NCBI GenBank assembly: GCA_963811335.1
Contig: CAWERB010000004.1
Coordinates: 54,021-118,020, forward strand
From: Trebonia sp963811335
GTDB taxonomy: Bacteria > Actinomycetota > Actinomycetes > Streptosporangiales > Streptosporangiaceae
Direction of reading: 5' to 3'
Length of the DNA stretch: 64,000 nucleotides
The notes beneath the pieces were generated by a model that had not been told where the DNA came from, ran no database searches, and saw nothing but the letters and a program-made list of their open reading frames with translations. Both the position numbers and the translations under genes were made by a program. This document shows, in pieces, positions 25,870-37,733 of this stretch; the first letter of the stretch is position 1, and every line of letters begins with the position of its first letter.

Positions 25870-27271
25870 TCAGTCCGGGCGCTGGTCCGGGTCCTGGACG
25901 GCGGCCGTGGTGTCGCCGAGGGTCGTGGGACGGGCCTCGGCGGTGTACCTGGCGTAGAGCTCGTCGTGGACGGCCTGGAGGTGAGACACCTGGCCGGCCG
26001 AGGGTCCGGCGCTGCCGGAGACCGGGACGGTGACGCCGGCCAGCACGTCGTCGGTGCGCGGTGCGGTCAGCGTGATGACGTCGCCGAAGCCGGGCGCGGC
26101 GGCGTCGCGGGCGGTGAGCGGCGGGATGTTCCAGCGCTGCTCGATCGTCTTGAGTACGGACGTGTGGTCGAGCGGCGTGGTGCCGTCGGGGACGCGGTAG
26201 ACCGTTCCCGGTGCGATGAGCGGTGAGATGAGCAGGGTCGGCACCCGGACGCCGAAGCGGTCGAAGCCGAAGCCGAACTCCCCCGCGCTGTTGTCCGGAG
26301 GGGTCGCGCCCCACGGTGGCGGCACGTGGTCGTAGCAGCCGCCGTGCTCGTCGTAGGTCAGCACGAACAGCGTCTGCGGCCAGCCGGGACCGGTGCGCAA
26401 GCCCTCGTAGGTGTCGTGGATGAGCTGCTCGCCGAGCGCCACGTCGTAGTTGGGGTGCTGGCTGTTGCCGGTGGACGGCCAACTCGGCTCGAGGAAGGTG
26501 AACGCGGGCAGCGTGCCAGCCGCCGCGGCGGCCTGGAAGTCGGTGAACAAGCCGAAGTGGGACGGGTCGGCGCCGGTGATGTCCGGGAAGTTGGCCTTAG
26601 TCAGCGGCTGCCTGTCGTAGCCGAACACCTTCCAGCTGACTCCGGCTTTGGTCAGCGACCCGAAGATGGACGGGCAGGTGAAAGTCTTGGTGTGGTCGTC
26701 CATGTGCCCCTGGCTGGTGGCCGCCAGGGCGAACGCGCGGTTGGGCATCGTCTCTGTCGGCGCGGACGCGTACCAGTGGTCGCAGACGGCGTAGCCCTTG
26801 GCGAGCGCGGACAGCACGGGCAGCGTCTGCGGCGCGAAGCAGCCCATGATCCAGCCGGCCGTGGTACCCGGCACGATCGTCCACTTGTCGGTGGTCTCCC
26901 AGCCGATCGTGTACGCGAAGTCGGCGACGAACCCCTGCATCGTGGCCGGCGTGCCGCTGGCCGGCGCGGTGGTCGATCCCCACAGCTGGCTGTTGGTCGC
27001 CTTGAATCCCTCGCCGGGGTCGGCGCCCGGCATGAAGTACGCGCTCGGCGTGGACTGGGTGATCGGGTAGACCGCGACCGGCTTGCCGCTCTTGTCCGGG
27101 TTAGACTCGTTCCCGGTCAGCCCCTCGAACGGCTGGCCGGACGGTGACACGTTGCCGCTGCCGGAGTACAGGTAGCCCGAGCATGTGGTCGAACGAGCGG
27201 TTCTCCAGCATGAGCACCACGATGTGCTCGATCGCGGACAGGCCGGCCCCGGCCCCGTCTAACGTCGTCAT
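25870..27271 (-). pseudogene. phosphoesterase (phospholipase C / acid phosphatase family) with one frameshift
   Basis: ATG 27271 has GGGGAAGGG upstream. The first frame gives AIEHIVVLMLENRSFDHMLG, the metal-binding start of the family (ENRSFDH). After an extra base in a CCC run at 27176-27178 the second frame continues GSGNVSPSGQPFEGLTGNES and then HWYASAPTETMPNRAFALAA, FTFLEPSWPS, FVLTYDEHGGCYDHVPPPW, and RVPTLLISPLIAPGTVYR. All phosphoesterase signatures are present. There is no signal peptide, which is unusual for a family usually exported by Tat. Corrected length is about 466 residues. Confidence 0.85.
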
Positions 27272-27348
27272 CGGCGCACCCTTCCCCGCGAGGTTGTCTC
27301 ACCGGGCCCGGCGTTCCCCCGCCGGCCCCGGTGACAACGTTAGCGGGC

Positions 27349-28785
27349 TTAACCGCGGCGCGAGGCCGCCTTGTGGGCGGCGGTGCGCGCTGCCTTGGCG
27401 ACTTGCCGGTCCGGGTGGTACTCGCCCAGGTGACGGAGCACCTCGGCGGTGCCGGGATGCGCGCTGCGCGCCATGCCGTCGAAGAGCGTCTGCTCACGCC
27501 CGGCGGGCACCGCCTCGCGGAAGCTGACCGCCAGGTAGTCCGGGTCGGGGAACTCCTCGTCGATGGCGAGGGTAAGCAGGTCGGTGGCGACCCAGGCGAG
27601 GTCCTCCGGCGTCAGCTCAAGCTCCGCCGGCAGGTCGGCGGGCTCGTCACCGTCCAGGTCGGCCCCGGTCAGCTGGGCGAGTGCGACCTTCGCGTACGCG
27701 CGGACCTGCGGCACCATAAGGTTGTCCCGCCAGGCGGGCTCGGCGGCCTCGCCGATCCGGGTGACGGCGGCCACCGCGAGCATCCGCTCGCCTGGCTCGG
27801 CCTCAGCCGCGAGCTCGAGCAGCTCACGCGCGGCGGCGTCGGTGCCGCGGGCCGCGGTCCACTCGTCGACCTCGGCCTCGAACTCGGCGTCGGTGATGCC
27901 GCCCGCCATCTCGAGCAGCTCGGTACCTGACAGCTCGGCGGCGGTCTGCGGCAGCAGCGGGATCTCCACTCCCGCCTCGACCAGCTGGTCGTGCAGCGCG
28001 GCGAGGGCCAGCGGGGTGAGCCTGATCAGCTGGTCTTCCTGCGTGACGGCGAGCGTTTCCTTGAGCTTGTCGAGCAGCAGCCCGGCCGCGTCGCCGTACG
28101 CGGACTCCCACTCGGCGCGGGCCTCGGCGATCTCCTCGTGCACCTCTTCGTCGTCCTCGTCGTGCCCGCCCGCGGCGCTCTCCCAGAGCACCTCGGCGAA
28201 CTCGTCGACGGTGAGGCCCTCCCTGCGCGCGAGGAACAGCAGGATGGCGAGCGCCATCGCCTGGCCGGCGAAGTCGAACTCGGGCTGCTCCTCGTCCTCG
28301 TCCTCCTCCTCGCTGAACTCTGGCCCGTACAGGGAGAGGGTCTCACCGAGCACGGCGGCGAGGGTCGACGACCATGCGGCGAACACCCGCTCGTCATCGC
28401 CGGATGCCCAGTCCTCGGCGGTCTCGCCCGCCAGCACCCGGTCCTCGCCGTCGGAGTCGAATACCAGCCACTCAACGCCGAGCGCGTACTCCCACAGGAA
28501 GGTGAGGTCCTCCTCGCAGATGCCGAGGGTCATCACCGCCTCCGCCAGGCCCTCGCCGGTCAGGTCGCCATCCTCGTCTACCTCACGGCCGTCCTTGCCA
28601 ACCCAGTCGGCGAGCAGGGCCAGCCCGCGGACGAGCGGCGCGGTGCGAGCCCGGGCGGCGAGCTCGGGCAGCGGCGGCAGCCGGATGGGCGGAAGGGCAT
28701 CGGGCAGCCCGAGCGCCTCCTTGATGTCGATGTCCTCGTAGTCGAAGTCATCGTCGTCGACGTCATGGACGTGGTCGTGGGCCAT
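27349..28785 (-). CDS. conserved, very acidic actinobacterial protein of unknown function
   Basis: This 478-residue protein has an extremely acidic composition: the start MAHDHVHDVDDDDFDYEDID, an internal FSEEEDEDEEQPEF tract and GHDEDDEEVHEEIAEARAEW. Helical, repeat-like segments (FAGQAMALAILLFLARREGL, LMVPQVRAYAKVALAQLTG, TAEVLRHLGEYHPDRQVAKA) suggest a HEAT/ARM-like superhelix in the C-terminal half. No transmembrane helix or signal peptide is seen. I recognise it as a conserved hypothetical type without known role. It stands alone downstream of the acnA-side intergenic repeats. Confidence 0.75.
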   Translation of the reverse strand: MAHDHVHDVDDDDFDYEDIDIKEALGLPDALPPIRLPPLPELAARARTAPLVRGLALLADWVGKDGREVDEDGDLTGEGLAEAVMTLGICEEDLTFLWEYALGVEWLVFDSDGEDRVLAGETAEDWASGDDERVFAAWSSTLAAVLGETLSLYGPEFSEEEDEDEEQPEFDFAGQAMALAILLFLARREGLTVDEFAEVLWESAAGGHDEDDEEVHEEIAEARAEWESAYGDAAGLLLDKLKETLAVTQEDQLIRLTPLALAALHDQLVEAGVEIPLLPQTAAELSGTELLEMAGGITDAEFEAEVDEWTAARGTDAAARELLELAAEAEPGERMLAVAAVTRIGEAAEPAWRDNLMVPQVRAYAKVALAQLTGADLDGDEPADLPAELELTPEDLAWVATDLLTLAIDEEFPDPDYLAVSFREAVPAGREQTLFDGMARSAHPGTAEVLRHLGEYHPDRQVAKAARTAAHKAASRRG

Positions 28786-29009
28786 GCCCCGAGCCTATCG
28801 GCCCGGCGCCAGGAGCAAGCCCGCAAACCCCTTCTCACGGGCAGAAAGGCTCGCGCTCTGCACCCGCCTGTCCCGCCCGTCACGGCCGCGCAGCCCCGCA
28901 AGGCCAACCCACGCCAAGCCACTCGCCGGACCAGCGACGGCCCCCGCTGTCAGACCGCCCTCGGTTGAGCTGCCGGCCCGGGTCTTGCTCGCGGTGACCA
29001 CGAATCGTC

Positions 29010-29143
29010 GGCTTTGCATAGCCCAGGACCACGAATCCGCAGCTTCGCATAGCGGCGGGCTGGACATATGCCGCAAACCGATCGTGATCATGGGCCTCCG
29101 GTATGCAAACAGCGATGATTATGGGCCTGGGCTATGCAAAGCC
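29010..29143. repeat. 18-bp perfect inverted repeat within a set of four related units
   Basis: GGCTTTGCATAGCCCAGG at 29010-29027 recurs in perfect inverted form at 29126-29143. Each copy has a degenerate neighbour in the same orientation: TTCGCATAGC at about 29053 on the left, and GGTATGCAAAC at about 29100 on the right. The units also share a CCA-(C/T)-(G)AATC-like end. The pattern suggests a REP-like or site-specific binding element. Confidence 0.8.
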
Positions 29144-29245
29144 ATCCCGCGCCGGGGCGTGGTCGCGCTGCGTGAGAATTTGGCGGCGGGCTGCGGGCGC
29201 CTGGTGGCCGGGGTTAGTCCTGGCTGTGGCGGGGTTTTGCCGCGT

Positions 29246-29310
29246 GGCCGGGGGCTGCGGGCCGGGGGCCGGGGACTGAGGGCCGGGGGCCGGGGGCCGG
29301 CGGTTGGGGT
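29246..29310 (+). repeat. G-rich low-complexity tract
   Basis: The core GGCCGGGGGC recurs about five times with short spacers. The tract has many G-runs of four to five and could form a G-quadruplex on the plus strand. It lies about 210 bases beyond the aconitase stop. Confidence 0.7.
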
Positions 29311-29517
29311 TTAGGCCTGGCTGGTGGGCCGCCGGCTAACCCGAAACCACCCCTGACCAGGCTCGCGACCCGGCCCGCCACGGGCACTTAACCATGCCCG
29401 CATCAGGCTGGGGAATTCTCGGTCGGGAGGCGAGGTCCGCTGGAAAGCGCCGCCCGGCAGCCGTTGACGGGTGTCGTCGGCTGCCGGGCAGGAAGCCTGC
29501 TTGCGTCCCGCTGCGCG

Positions 29518-32262
<2,745 letters not shown>

Positions 32263-32316
32263 CGTTGATTGAGCCTCCTCGCCCAAAGCGTCCGGTTCGC
32301 CTGCCAGTAACCTACA

Positions 32317-32373
32317 GTATCTCGATATCAAGCTATCTTACCGGGTCGGTATCTCGACATCAAGGTATCTTAC
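32317..32373 (-). promoter_or_regulatory. duplicated operator overlapping the acnA promoter
   Basis: Two 25-bp units (32317-32341 and 32349-32373) differ at only two positions and start 32 bp apart, about three helical turns. Each contains a TATCTYGAYATCAAG-type dyad. On the minus strand TTGATG of the distal unit and TAAGAT of the proximal unit are separated by exactly 17 bases, giving a good -35/-10 pair about 70 bases from the acnA ATG. A repressor bound to either unit would block this promoter. The dyad resembles MarR-type sites; the regulator is unknown. Confidence 0.7.
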
Positions 32374-32591
32374 GTCCCCGGGGACCGGCCGCGGGTGGCG
32401 AGCGGAGCGGGGGCACGCTCCCGTTCCGTGTCCTGCGGAGCGACAGCACCGGCCGCCCCGGCAGCACGGTGACCGGAGCGGCGGCGTAACGTCGGGTTTG
32501 GCCGGCGCCGGGCGGGCGCGGCCGCCCGCGGCGGGCGGATGCGTCGCCCAGGCGCGGGGTTCGGGCAGGAGCTAGCGACGGAGAGGCCCCC

Positions 32592-33428
32592 ATGCGTTTC
32601 GCTGTCAAGACACGGCCAGAGCACCAGAGCTGGGACGAGCTTCGCGACATCTGGGTCGCGGCCGACGAGGTACCGCTGTTCGAGTCCATTTGGAACTGGG
32701 ATCACTTCTACCCGCTGACCGGCGACCTGACCGGCCCGAACTTCGAGGGCTGGACCATGCTCTCCGCCATGGCCGCGCTGACGTCGCGGATCAGGGTCGG
32801 CTGCCAGGTCACCGGCATGCCATACCGGCACCCGGCGGTGCTGGCCAACATGGCCGCGACGGTGGACCACATCTCGGCCGGGCGGTTGATCCTCGGGATC
32901 GGCGCGGCGTGGAATGAGATGGAGTGCACCGCGTACGGCATACCGCTCCCGCCGCTGAAGGAGCGGTTCGACCGGTTCGACGAGGGCCTTGAGGTGATCA
33001 CCCGGCTGCTGTCGTCGACGGTCTCGAACTACTCCGGCCAGTACTTCACGCTGACCGACGCGCGGTGCGAGCCCAAGCCGGTGCAGCGGCCCTACCCGCC
33101 GATCACCGTCGGCGGCAACGGCCCCAAGCGGACCCTGCGCGCCGCGGCCCGCTGGGCGACGGAGTGGAACGCCACGATCCAGGACACGGCGCGGTTCACC
33201 GAGCTCAAGGAGATCCTGCGCGGGCACTGCGCCGACGTCGGGCGCGACTTCTCCGAGATCACCTGCTCCTGCCTGGTCCGCTGGGACGGCGGCGACTACG
33301 ACGCGCTGATCGCGTCCCTGTCGCAGTGGCGGGACGCGGGCGCCGACCTGGCCGTCATCGGCCTGCCGACGCACGCCAAGCCGGAGTCGCTGTCGGAGCT
33401 CGCCGACGCGCTCGGCCCGCTCGCGTAG
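32592..33428 (+). CDS. LLM class F420-dependent oxidoreductase
   Basis: This 278-residue luciferase-like TIM barrel has FESIWNWDHFYPLTGDLTG, the cofactor-binding region GCQVTGMPYRHPAVLANMAA, GRLILGIGAAWNEMECTAYG and PITVGGNGPKRTLRAAARWA. These are typical of F420-dependent rather than FMN-dependent members, although the cofactor is an inference. GGAGAGG precedes the ATG. It is divergent from acnA and ends in a stretch of short GC-rich repeats. The substrate is unknown. Confidence 0.9.
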   Translation: MRFAVKTRPEHQSWDELRDIWVAADEVPLFESIWNWDHFYPLTGDLTGPNFEGWTMLSAMAALTSRIRVGCQVTGMPYRHPAVLANMAATVDHISAGRLILGIGAAWNEMECTAYGIPLPPLKERFDRFDEGLEVITRLLSSTVSNYSGQYFTLTDARCEPKPVQRPYPPITVGGNGPKRTLRAAARWATEWNATIQDTARFTELKEILRGHCADVGRDFSEITCSCLVRWDGGDYDALIASLSQWRDAGADLAVIGLPTHAKPESLSELADALGPLA

Positions 33429-33620
33429 CCGGCGCCAGAACGGGGCATGGCTTAACCTTTCCGCCCCTGCCCCGTCGCCGCGGGGTGCCGCCGCTCCGGG
33501 GGTGCCGCGCTCCGGGGTGCCGCGCTCCGCGCTTGTTGCTGTTATCACGAAAATTCGCTCCCGCCGAGACTTTGCCACAGCGCATAGGTGTCTAAGTCTC
33601 GGCGCTAAGCGCGGCACGGT

Positions 33621-33676
33621 GGCGGAGCCGCGCGTCCGGTGGCGGAGCCGCGCGTCCGGTGGCGGAGCCGCGCGTC
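33621..33676 (+). repeat. 20-bp tandem repeat, three copies
   Basis: The unit GGCGGAGCCGCGCGTCCGGT occurs at 33621-33640 and 33641-33660 and, truncated, at 33661-33676. It lies between the convergent LLM and DUF1932 genes, ten bases before the latter's stop. A second short repeat of GGTGCCGCGCTCCG lies just upstream (about 33484-33530). Confidence 0.9.
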
Positions 33677-33686
33677 GGATGGCTCG

Positions 33687-34454
33687 TTACTCCGCGGCGA
33701 GACGCTCGTGCAGGTGCTCGCTCGCGGTGGCCATGACCGGCGCGACGCCAAGGTCGGTGAGCATCTGTCCGGCCGCGGCCATCTCGTGGCCACGGCGCAC
33801 CGCGTGCTGGCGGGTGCCGGTGACGATCCGGGTCAGCGTCGCGGCGTTCAGCCCGGCCAGGTCCTCGGCGATGTGCCCGGTTAGCCACTCCTCGAGGCCG
33901 GCGGCCCGGGCCGCCTCGAGCGCCTCGACGATGGAGGCGGACATGCCCTTGTAGTAGACGCTGCGCAACAGCTTGCGGGTGGCGGCGAGACCGGCCGGGC
34001 CGTCGAGCACCTCGATGTCCGCGCCGTGCCCGCCCAGCGTGGCCGCTACGTACCCGGCTTCGCCGCCGCTCGCCAGCATGGGCACGCGCAGGCCGTTGCC
34101 GGGCACCGGGGCCATCATCGCCACGTCGGTGACCGGGATGCCGCGCTCGCCGCCGAGCGCGGCGAGGCGCTGCTTGACGCTGGGCGCGGCGGTGTTCAGG
34201 TCGGCCCAGGCCGCGCCGGGCCGCAGCGCGGCGAGCGACGCCTCGAGTGCCGCAACCGCGTCGCTCGCGCTGTTGACGCTCAGCACCAGGTCGGCGCCGG
34301 TGACGGCCTCGGCGTCACTCCCGGTGGGGGTGACGCCCGCGGGCGCGGGCACCCTGGGGTCGTAACCGCGGACAGCCGCGCCGGCCTCCGCCAGGTCACG
34401 GGCGAGCAGCGACCCGGCCTCACCGAGGCCGAGCACCGCGATGACAGCGCTCAT
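33687..34454 (-). CDS. NAD(P)-dependent oxidoreductase, 6PGDH-like with DUF1932 domain
   Basis: This 255-residue protein has an N-terminal Rossmann fold (AVLGLGEAGSLLARDLAEAG) with the NAD(P)-binding GxGxxG. It is followed by DLNTAAPSVKQRLAALGGER, DVAMMAPVPGN and GGEAGYVAATLGGHGADIEV, and a helical C-terminal DUF1932 domain with the Lys-containing RKLLRSVYYKGMSASIVEAL. The family resembles beta-hydroxyacid dehydrogenases. It stands alone and its substrate is unknown. Confidence 0.88.
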   Translation of the reverse strand: MSAVIAVLGLGEAGSLLARDLAEAGAAVRGYDPRVPAPAGVTPTGSDAEAVTGADLVLSVNSASDAVAALEASLAALRPGAAWADLNTAAPSVKQRLAALGGERGIPVTDVAMMAPVPGNGLRVPMLASGGEAGYVAATLGGHGADIEVLDGPAGLAATRKLLRSVYYKGMSASIVEALEAARAAGLEEWLTGHIAEDLAGLNAATLTRIVTGTRQHAVRRGHEMAAAGQMLTDLGVAPVMATASEHLHERLAAE

Positions 34455-34489
34455 CGGCCGCGTCGCATTTCGTCACTCGCTTCCGCTTA

Positions 34490-34540
34490 CTAGGCGTCAT
34501 TACTAGGCGTCTTGCATTACTAGGCGTCTTGCTAGGCGTC
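34490..34540 (-). repeat. four copies of the stop-codon motif GACGCCTAG
   Basis: CTAGGCGTC (minus strand GACGCCTAG, Asp-Ala-stop) occurs at 34490-34498, 34503-34511, 34520-34528 and 34532-34540. The last copy is the true end of the Pro/Gly-rich gene. The others follow it downstream with 4- to 8-base spacers, as if the final codons had been duplicated. Confidence 0.9.
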
Positions 34541-37500
34541 GCGCAGCCCGGCCAGGCTCTCCGCCGTGTCGAACCCGACCTGGGTCGGCGTCTGCGCCGC
34601 GGCGAGGCCGCTCGACTCCGTGAAGTAGTCGCTGATCAGCTTGCGCTGCCGCTCGAGCAGCTGGTCGAAGTGGCGGTCAATGCTGGCCGGGCTGATCTTG
34701 CCCGCGGCGACGTACAGGTCCTTGACCTGGCCGAGCGGTCCATCCTCTGGATCGGCCGGGGTGTCGAGGTCCAGGAAGTCCAGCGATTCGCCCTCGGGCG
34801 GTTCGGGCATCCCGCCGCTGGGCTGGCCGTCGTCGTCCTGCGGTGCGTCGGCCGGCTGGTAACCCGCGTCACCGGAGCGAAGCGGCTCGAACGGGCCGCG
34901 GGCCGCGGGCTGCTCGGCCGGGCCGGCCTGCGGGGCGCCGTCCGACGCGGCCGTCACGCGCTCCTCGCCGCGCTTGTACCAGTCGGGGCCGGGCGGGCCG
35001 TAGGCCGGGTCATCGGGGCCGTACATCTGCTCGGGCGCCACGTCCGGCGCGCTCTCCCGGACGACTGCCTCCCGGACGACCGCCTCCCGGATGTCTGGGG
35101 CGGGCTCGTCCGGCTGGCTGAGTCCGGGCAAGACCTCTGGCCGGACTTCTTGCCTGGCTTCGCCCAGCGGGCTGGCCTCACCGGCGGTCCTGGCCGCGTT
35201 CGCGGGACTGGCGGCGGCCGCAGCGGGCCGCGACGGCACAGCGGCTTGTCCGGCGGTGATCGCGCGGGCCGGGCCGGCCGGCCCGCCGGACTGCCCCGAC
35301 CTGGCCGCGGCCGGGCCGGTGGCCGCCGGGTGAGCAGGAGCCGCCCCGGCCTGCCCGGACGGCCGTTCGCCTGGGCCCCCGCCCGCTGCCCCGGCGTACG
35401 GCTGGGACGTGGCGAGGCCGTCTTCGCGAATCACGTACGCGTACGCGCCGCCGTTGAGTGTCTCCCCATGACCGCCCGGGCCGGGATAGCCGCCCTGGCC
35501 GCCGTACGGCTGCCAGGTCTGGTACTGCGGGTACGGGTCCGCTCGCTCGCCGGGACCTGCGAAAGCGCCCGCTCCCGGGTAACCCGCCTGGTATGCCGCG
35601 TGGCCCGGCTGCTCAGCGAAGCCGTGCGGCGCGGGAAAGCCCTGCTGGCCAGGGGGAACCCCGGGCCCTTGGTAACCCGGCGGCTGGTAGGCCGCCGGGC
35701 CGGGGCCGGCCTGCCTGAAGCCGGCCGGGCCGGGCGGGAGCGGCTGGCCATCAGCCCGGTGTGCCTCGCCAGGCGACGGGAAGCCGCCCGCGGCGTGCCA
35801 CCCGTATGCCGCCTGGCGCGGATCCTCCCGGTGGTCACGGCCATGGCCGGACGGCATGGGCGGCTGGCCGGGGAACTGCTGGCCCGGCGGCTGGCCGGGG
35901 AACTGCTGGCCGTACGCCGGGCCGGGGACGGCCCGGCCGCCGGGCCAGGGAACGGCCCGGCCGGTGGCGGCCCGTAGCTTGTGCCGCCGGGGAATCCTTG
36001 GGGCGCCCCGCCCTGCGGGCCCGCCATCTGCGCCGCCCCGCTGTCGGGGTACGGGCTGCCGTACCCGGGCGCGCCGTAGCCGGGAGGGGGGTAGCCGGGA
36101 GGGGGGTAGCCGGGAGGGGGGTAGCCGGGCTCGCTGTACACCGCGCCGTAGCCCGCGCCGTCGGCTGGGCTGCCCTGCGCGGGGAAGCCGGGGACGGGAG
36201 AGGAGCCGGGTCCGTAGTAAGCGCCCGGGGGCTGCGCCGCCTGCTGCGCCTGGTAGGTCGCGTAGTCCGGATAGCCGGCGGGCGCCTGGAAGCCGCCGCC
36301 GGGCGCCGGCCCGTGGCCGGGGTAGGAAGCGTAACTGGGTGGCGCGGCGTAACCAGGCCCTGCCCCGCCGGCCTGCGCGGCGGGAGGAAACGGGCCGCGG
36401 CCATCGCCATCGGGAGCGCCGGGCGGGTTGATGAGGCTGCCGGGCGCGTAAATGGTCGTCGGCGTCAGCACGCGGTCGGGGTCGGCATCGACGGTCCGCG
36501 GGTAACCAGTCGGCGGGTTGTCATCCGCTCCGCCGGGGAACTGGCCAGGCTGCCCGAACTCCGCTGGCCCGCCGTACTGTGAAGGGCCGGCCGTACGAGT
36601 CGCGCGGGCCGGGGTGCCCGGGATAACCGGGCTGCGCGAACTGGCCCTGCTGCGCTGGATAGCCGGATCGCGGGTCGCGGCCGAACTGGGCGGGCTGCGC
36701 TAGCTGGTCAGGGTAGCCGGGCGATGCCGACGGATGCGGTGCCGCCTGGTAGGCAGGCTGCGGGTACAGAGCGGCCTGCGCCTGTCCCCACGGCCCCGCC
36801 GGCGCTTGGCCAGCCTGGTACGGGCCGCCGGCCGCGATCGGCCCCGCACCCGTCGGCCCGGGGAACTGGCCGGGTGCCTGCGCGAGGTATCCGGCCGGCC
36901 CGTGACCTGACGGGCCGGCATCGTAAGGCTCCGGCTGGTATCCCGGGCCCTGGCCTCCAGGGGGCCAGGAGCCAGGTCCCGGCCATGCCGCCCCGGGGTA
37001 CCCGGCGGCAGGCGGCTGGCCGGCGGGCTGTCCGCGCACGGGCCCGCCGGGGAAACCGCCATGCGGCGACCCTGGCCCGGGCTCGGGCGCACGCTGGGAC
37101 CACGCGTTGTCCTGGGGGGCACCCTCGTGCCAGTACCCCGCGCGCGAGCCATCAGGCGGCGGCCCGTGTCCGGCGTGTCCGCCTCCCGGCACGGCGCCCT
37201 CCGGCCGGCCGAACTCCGGGCCGGCGAAGGCCGGCCCGGCGAAACTGGGATCGACCGGGCCACCGCTGAAGCCCGGCATGCCATGCGGGCCCGGGCCGCT
37301 CCCCTGCGCCCCGGCGTACGGAGCACCTCCTGGCGGGACAGTTGCCCCCGCGAAACCTGGCGCCCCCGCGAACCCTGGCGCTCCCGCCCGGCCAGCCCCG
37401 GCCCCCCAGCCGGCCTCAGGTCCGCCAGCGCTCCCGACGTCATAGCCGTGGCTCGCGTCATGGCCTGGCCAGCTGCTTTCCCCTTGGCCAGCCTCGCCGG

Positions 37501-37575
37501 CCCGTCTCCCGGCCTCGGGCTCCGATCGCCCGCGCCGTCCCCCGAGAAAATCGCCACGTTATTGATCGTAAGCAT
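34532..37575 (-). pseudogene. ~1000-residue Pro/Gly/Gln-rich protein with conserved C-terminal domain; three frameshifts
   Basis: ATG 37575 (or GTG 37587) starts MLTINNVAIFSGDGAGDRS. Coding then passes through three frames: GESSWPGHDASHGYDVGSAG to YPGHPGPRDSYGRP, YGGPAEFGQPGQFPGGADDN to PPAGPFPGPAAGPSPA, and AYGQQFPGQPPGQQFPG to the end. Breaks lie near 37523, 36585 and 35919. Most of the protein is disordered, with GYPPP repeats. The last ~110 residues look folded: ESLDFLDLDTPADPEDGPLG, QVKDLYVAAGKISPASIDRH, FDQLLERQRKLISDYF. I do not recognise the family. The Pro-rich head may be a scaffold or signalling arm. Frameshifts may be sequence errors in GC-rich repeats. Confidence 0.6.
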
Positions 37576-37733
37576 CGGCGCGACCACAGGCAGCCCGCTC
37601 CGCGCAATCGCACGTCCAACTCATGCCGGACGTGATTATCTTCACCACATCGCGGCCCGCGCGGAAGGCGAGGCCGGCGCACGGCAGCCGATGAGGGGCC
37701 CCGGCGGAGGCCGGGTGGCAGGCGGCGGACCGG

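Larger units (their letters stand above)
28786..29517. other. 732-base intergenic region with repeats
   Basis: No gene is supported between the acidic-protein gene and aconitase. The region holds an inverted/tandem repeat cluster (29010-29143) and a G-rich low-complexity tract (29246-29310), listed separately. No RNA gene was recognised. Confidence 0.5.

Noticed and set aside
28784..29314. 176-codon plus-strand frame in the intergenic region near acnA
   Set aside because: It runs through the repeat cluster and the G-rich tract; no start signal or domain.
36077..36121. 15-bp GC-rich repeats that looked like a regulatory array
   Set aside because: They simply encode GYPPP units in the Pro/Gly-rich protein.
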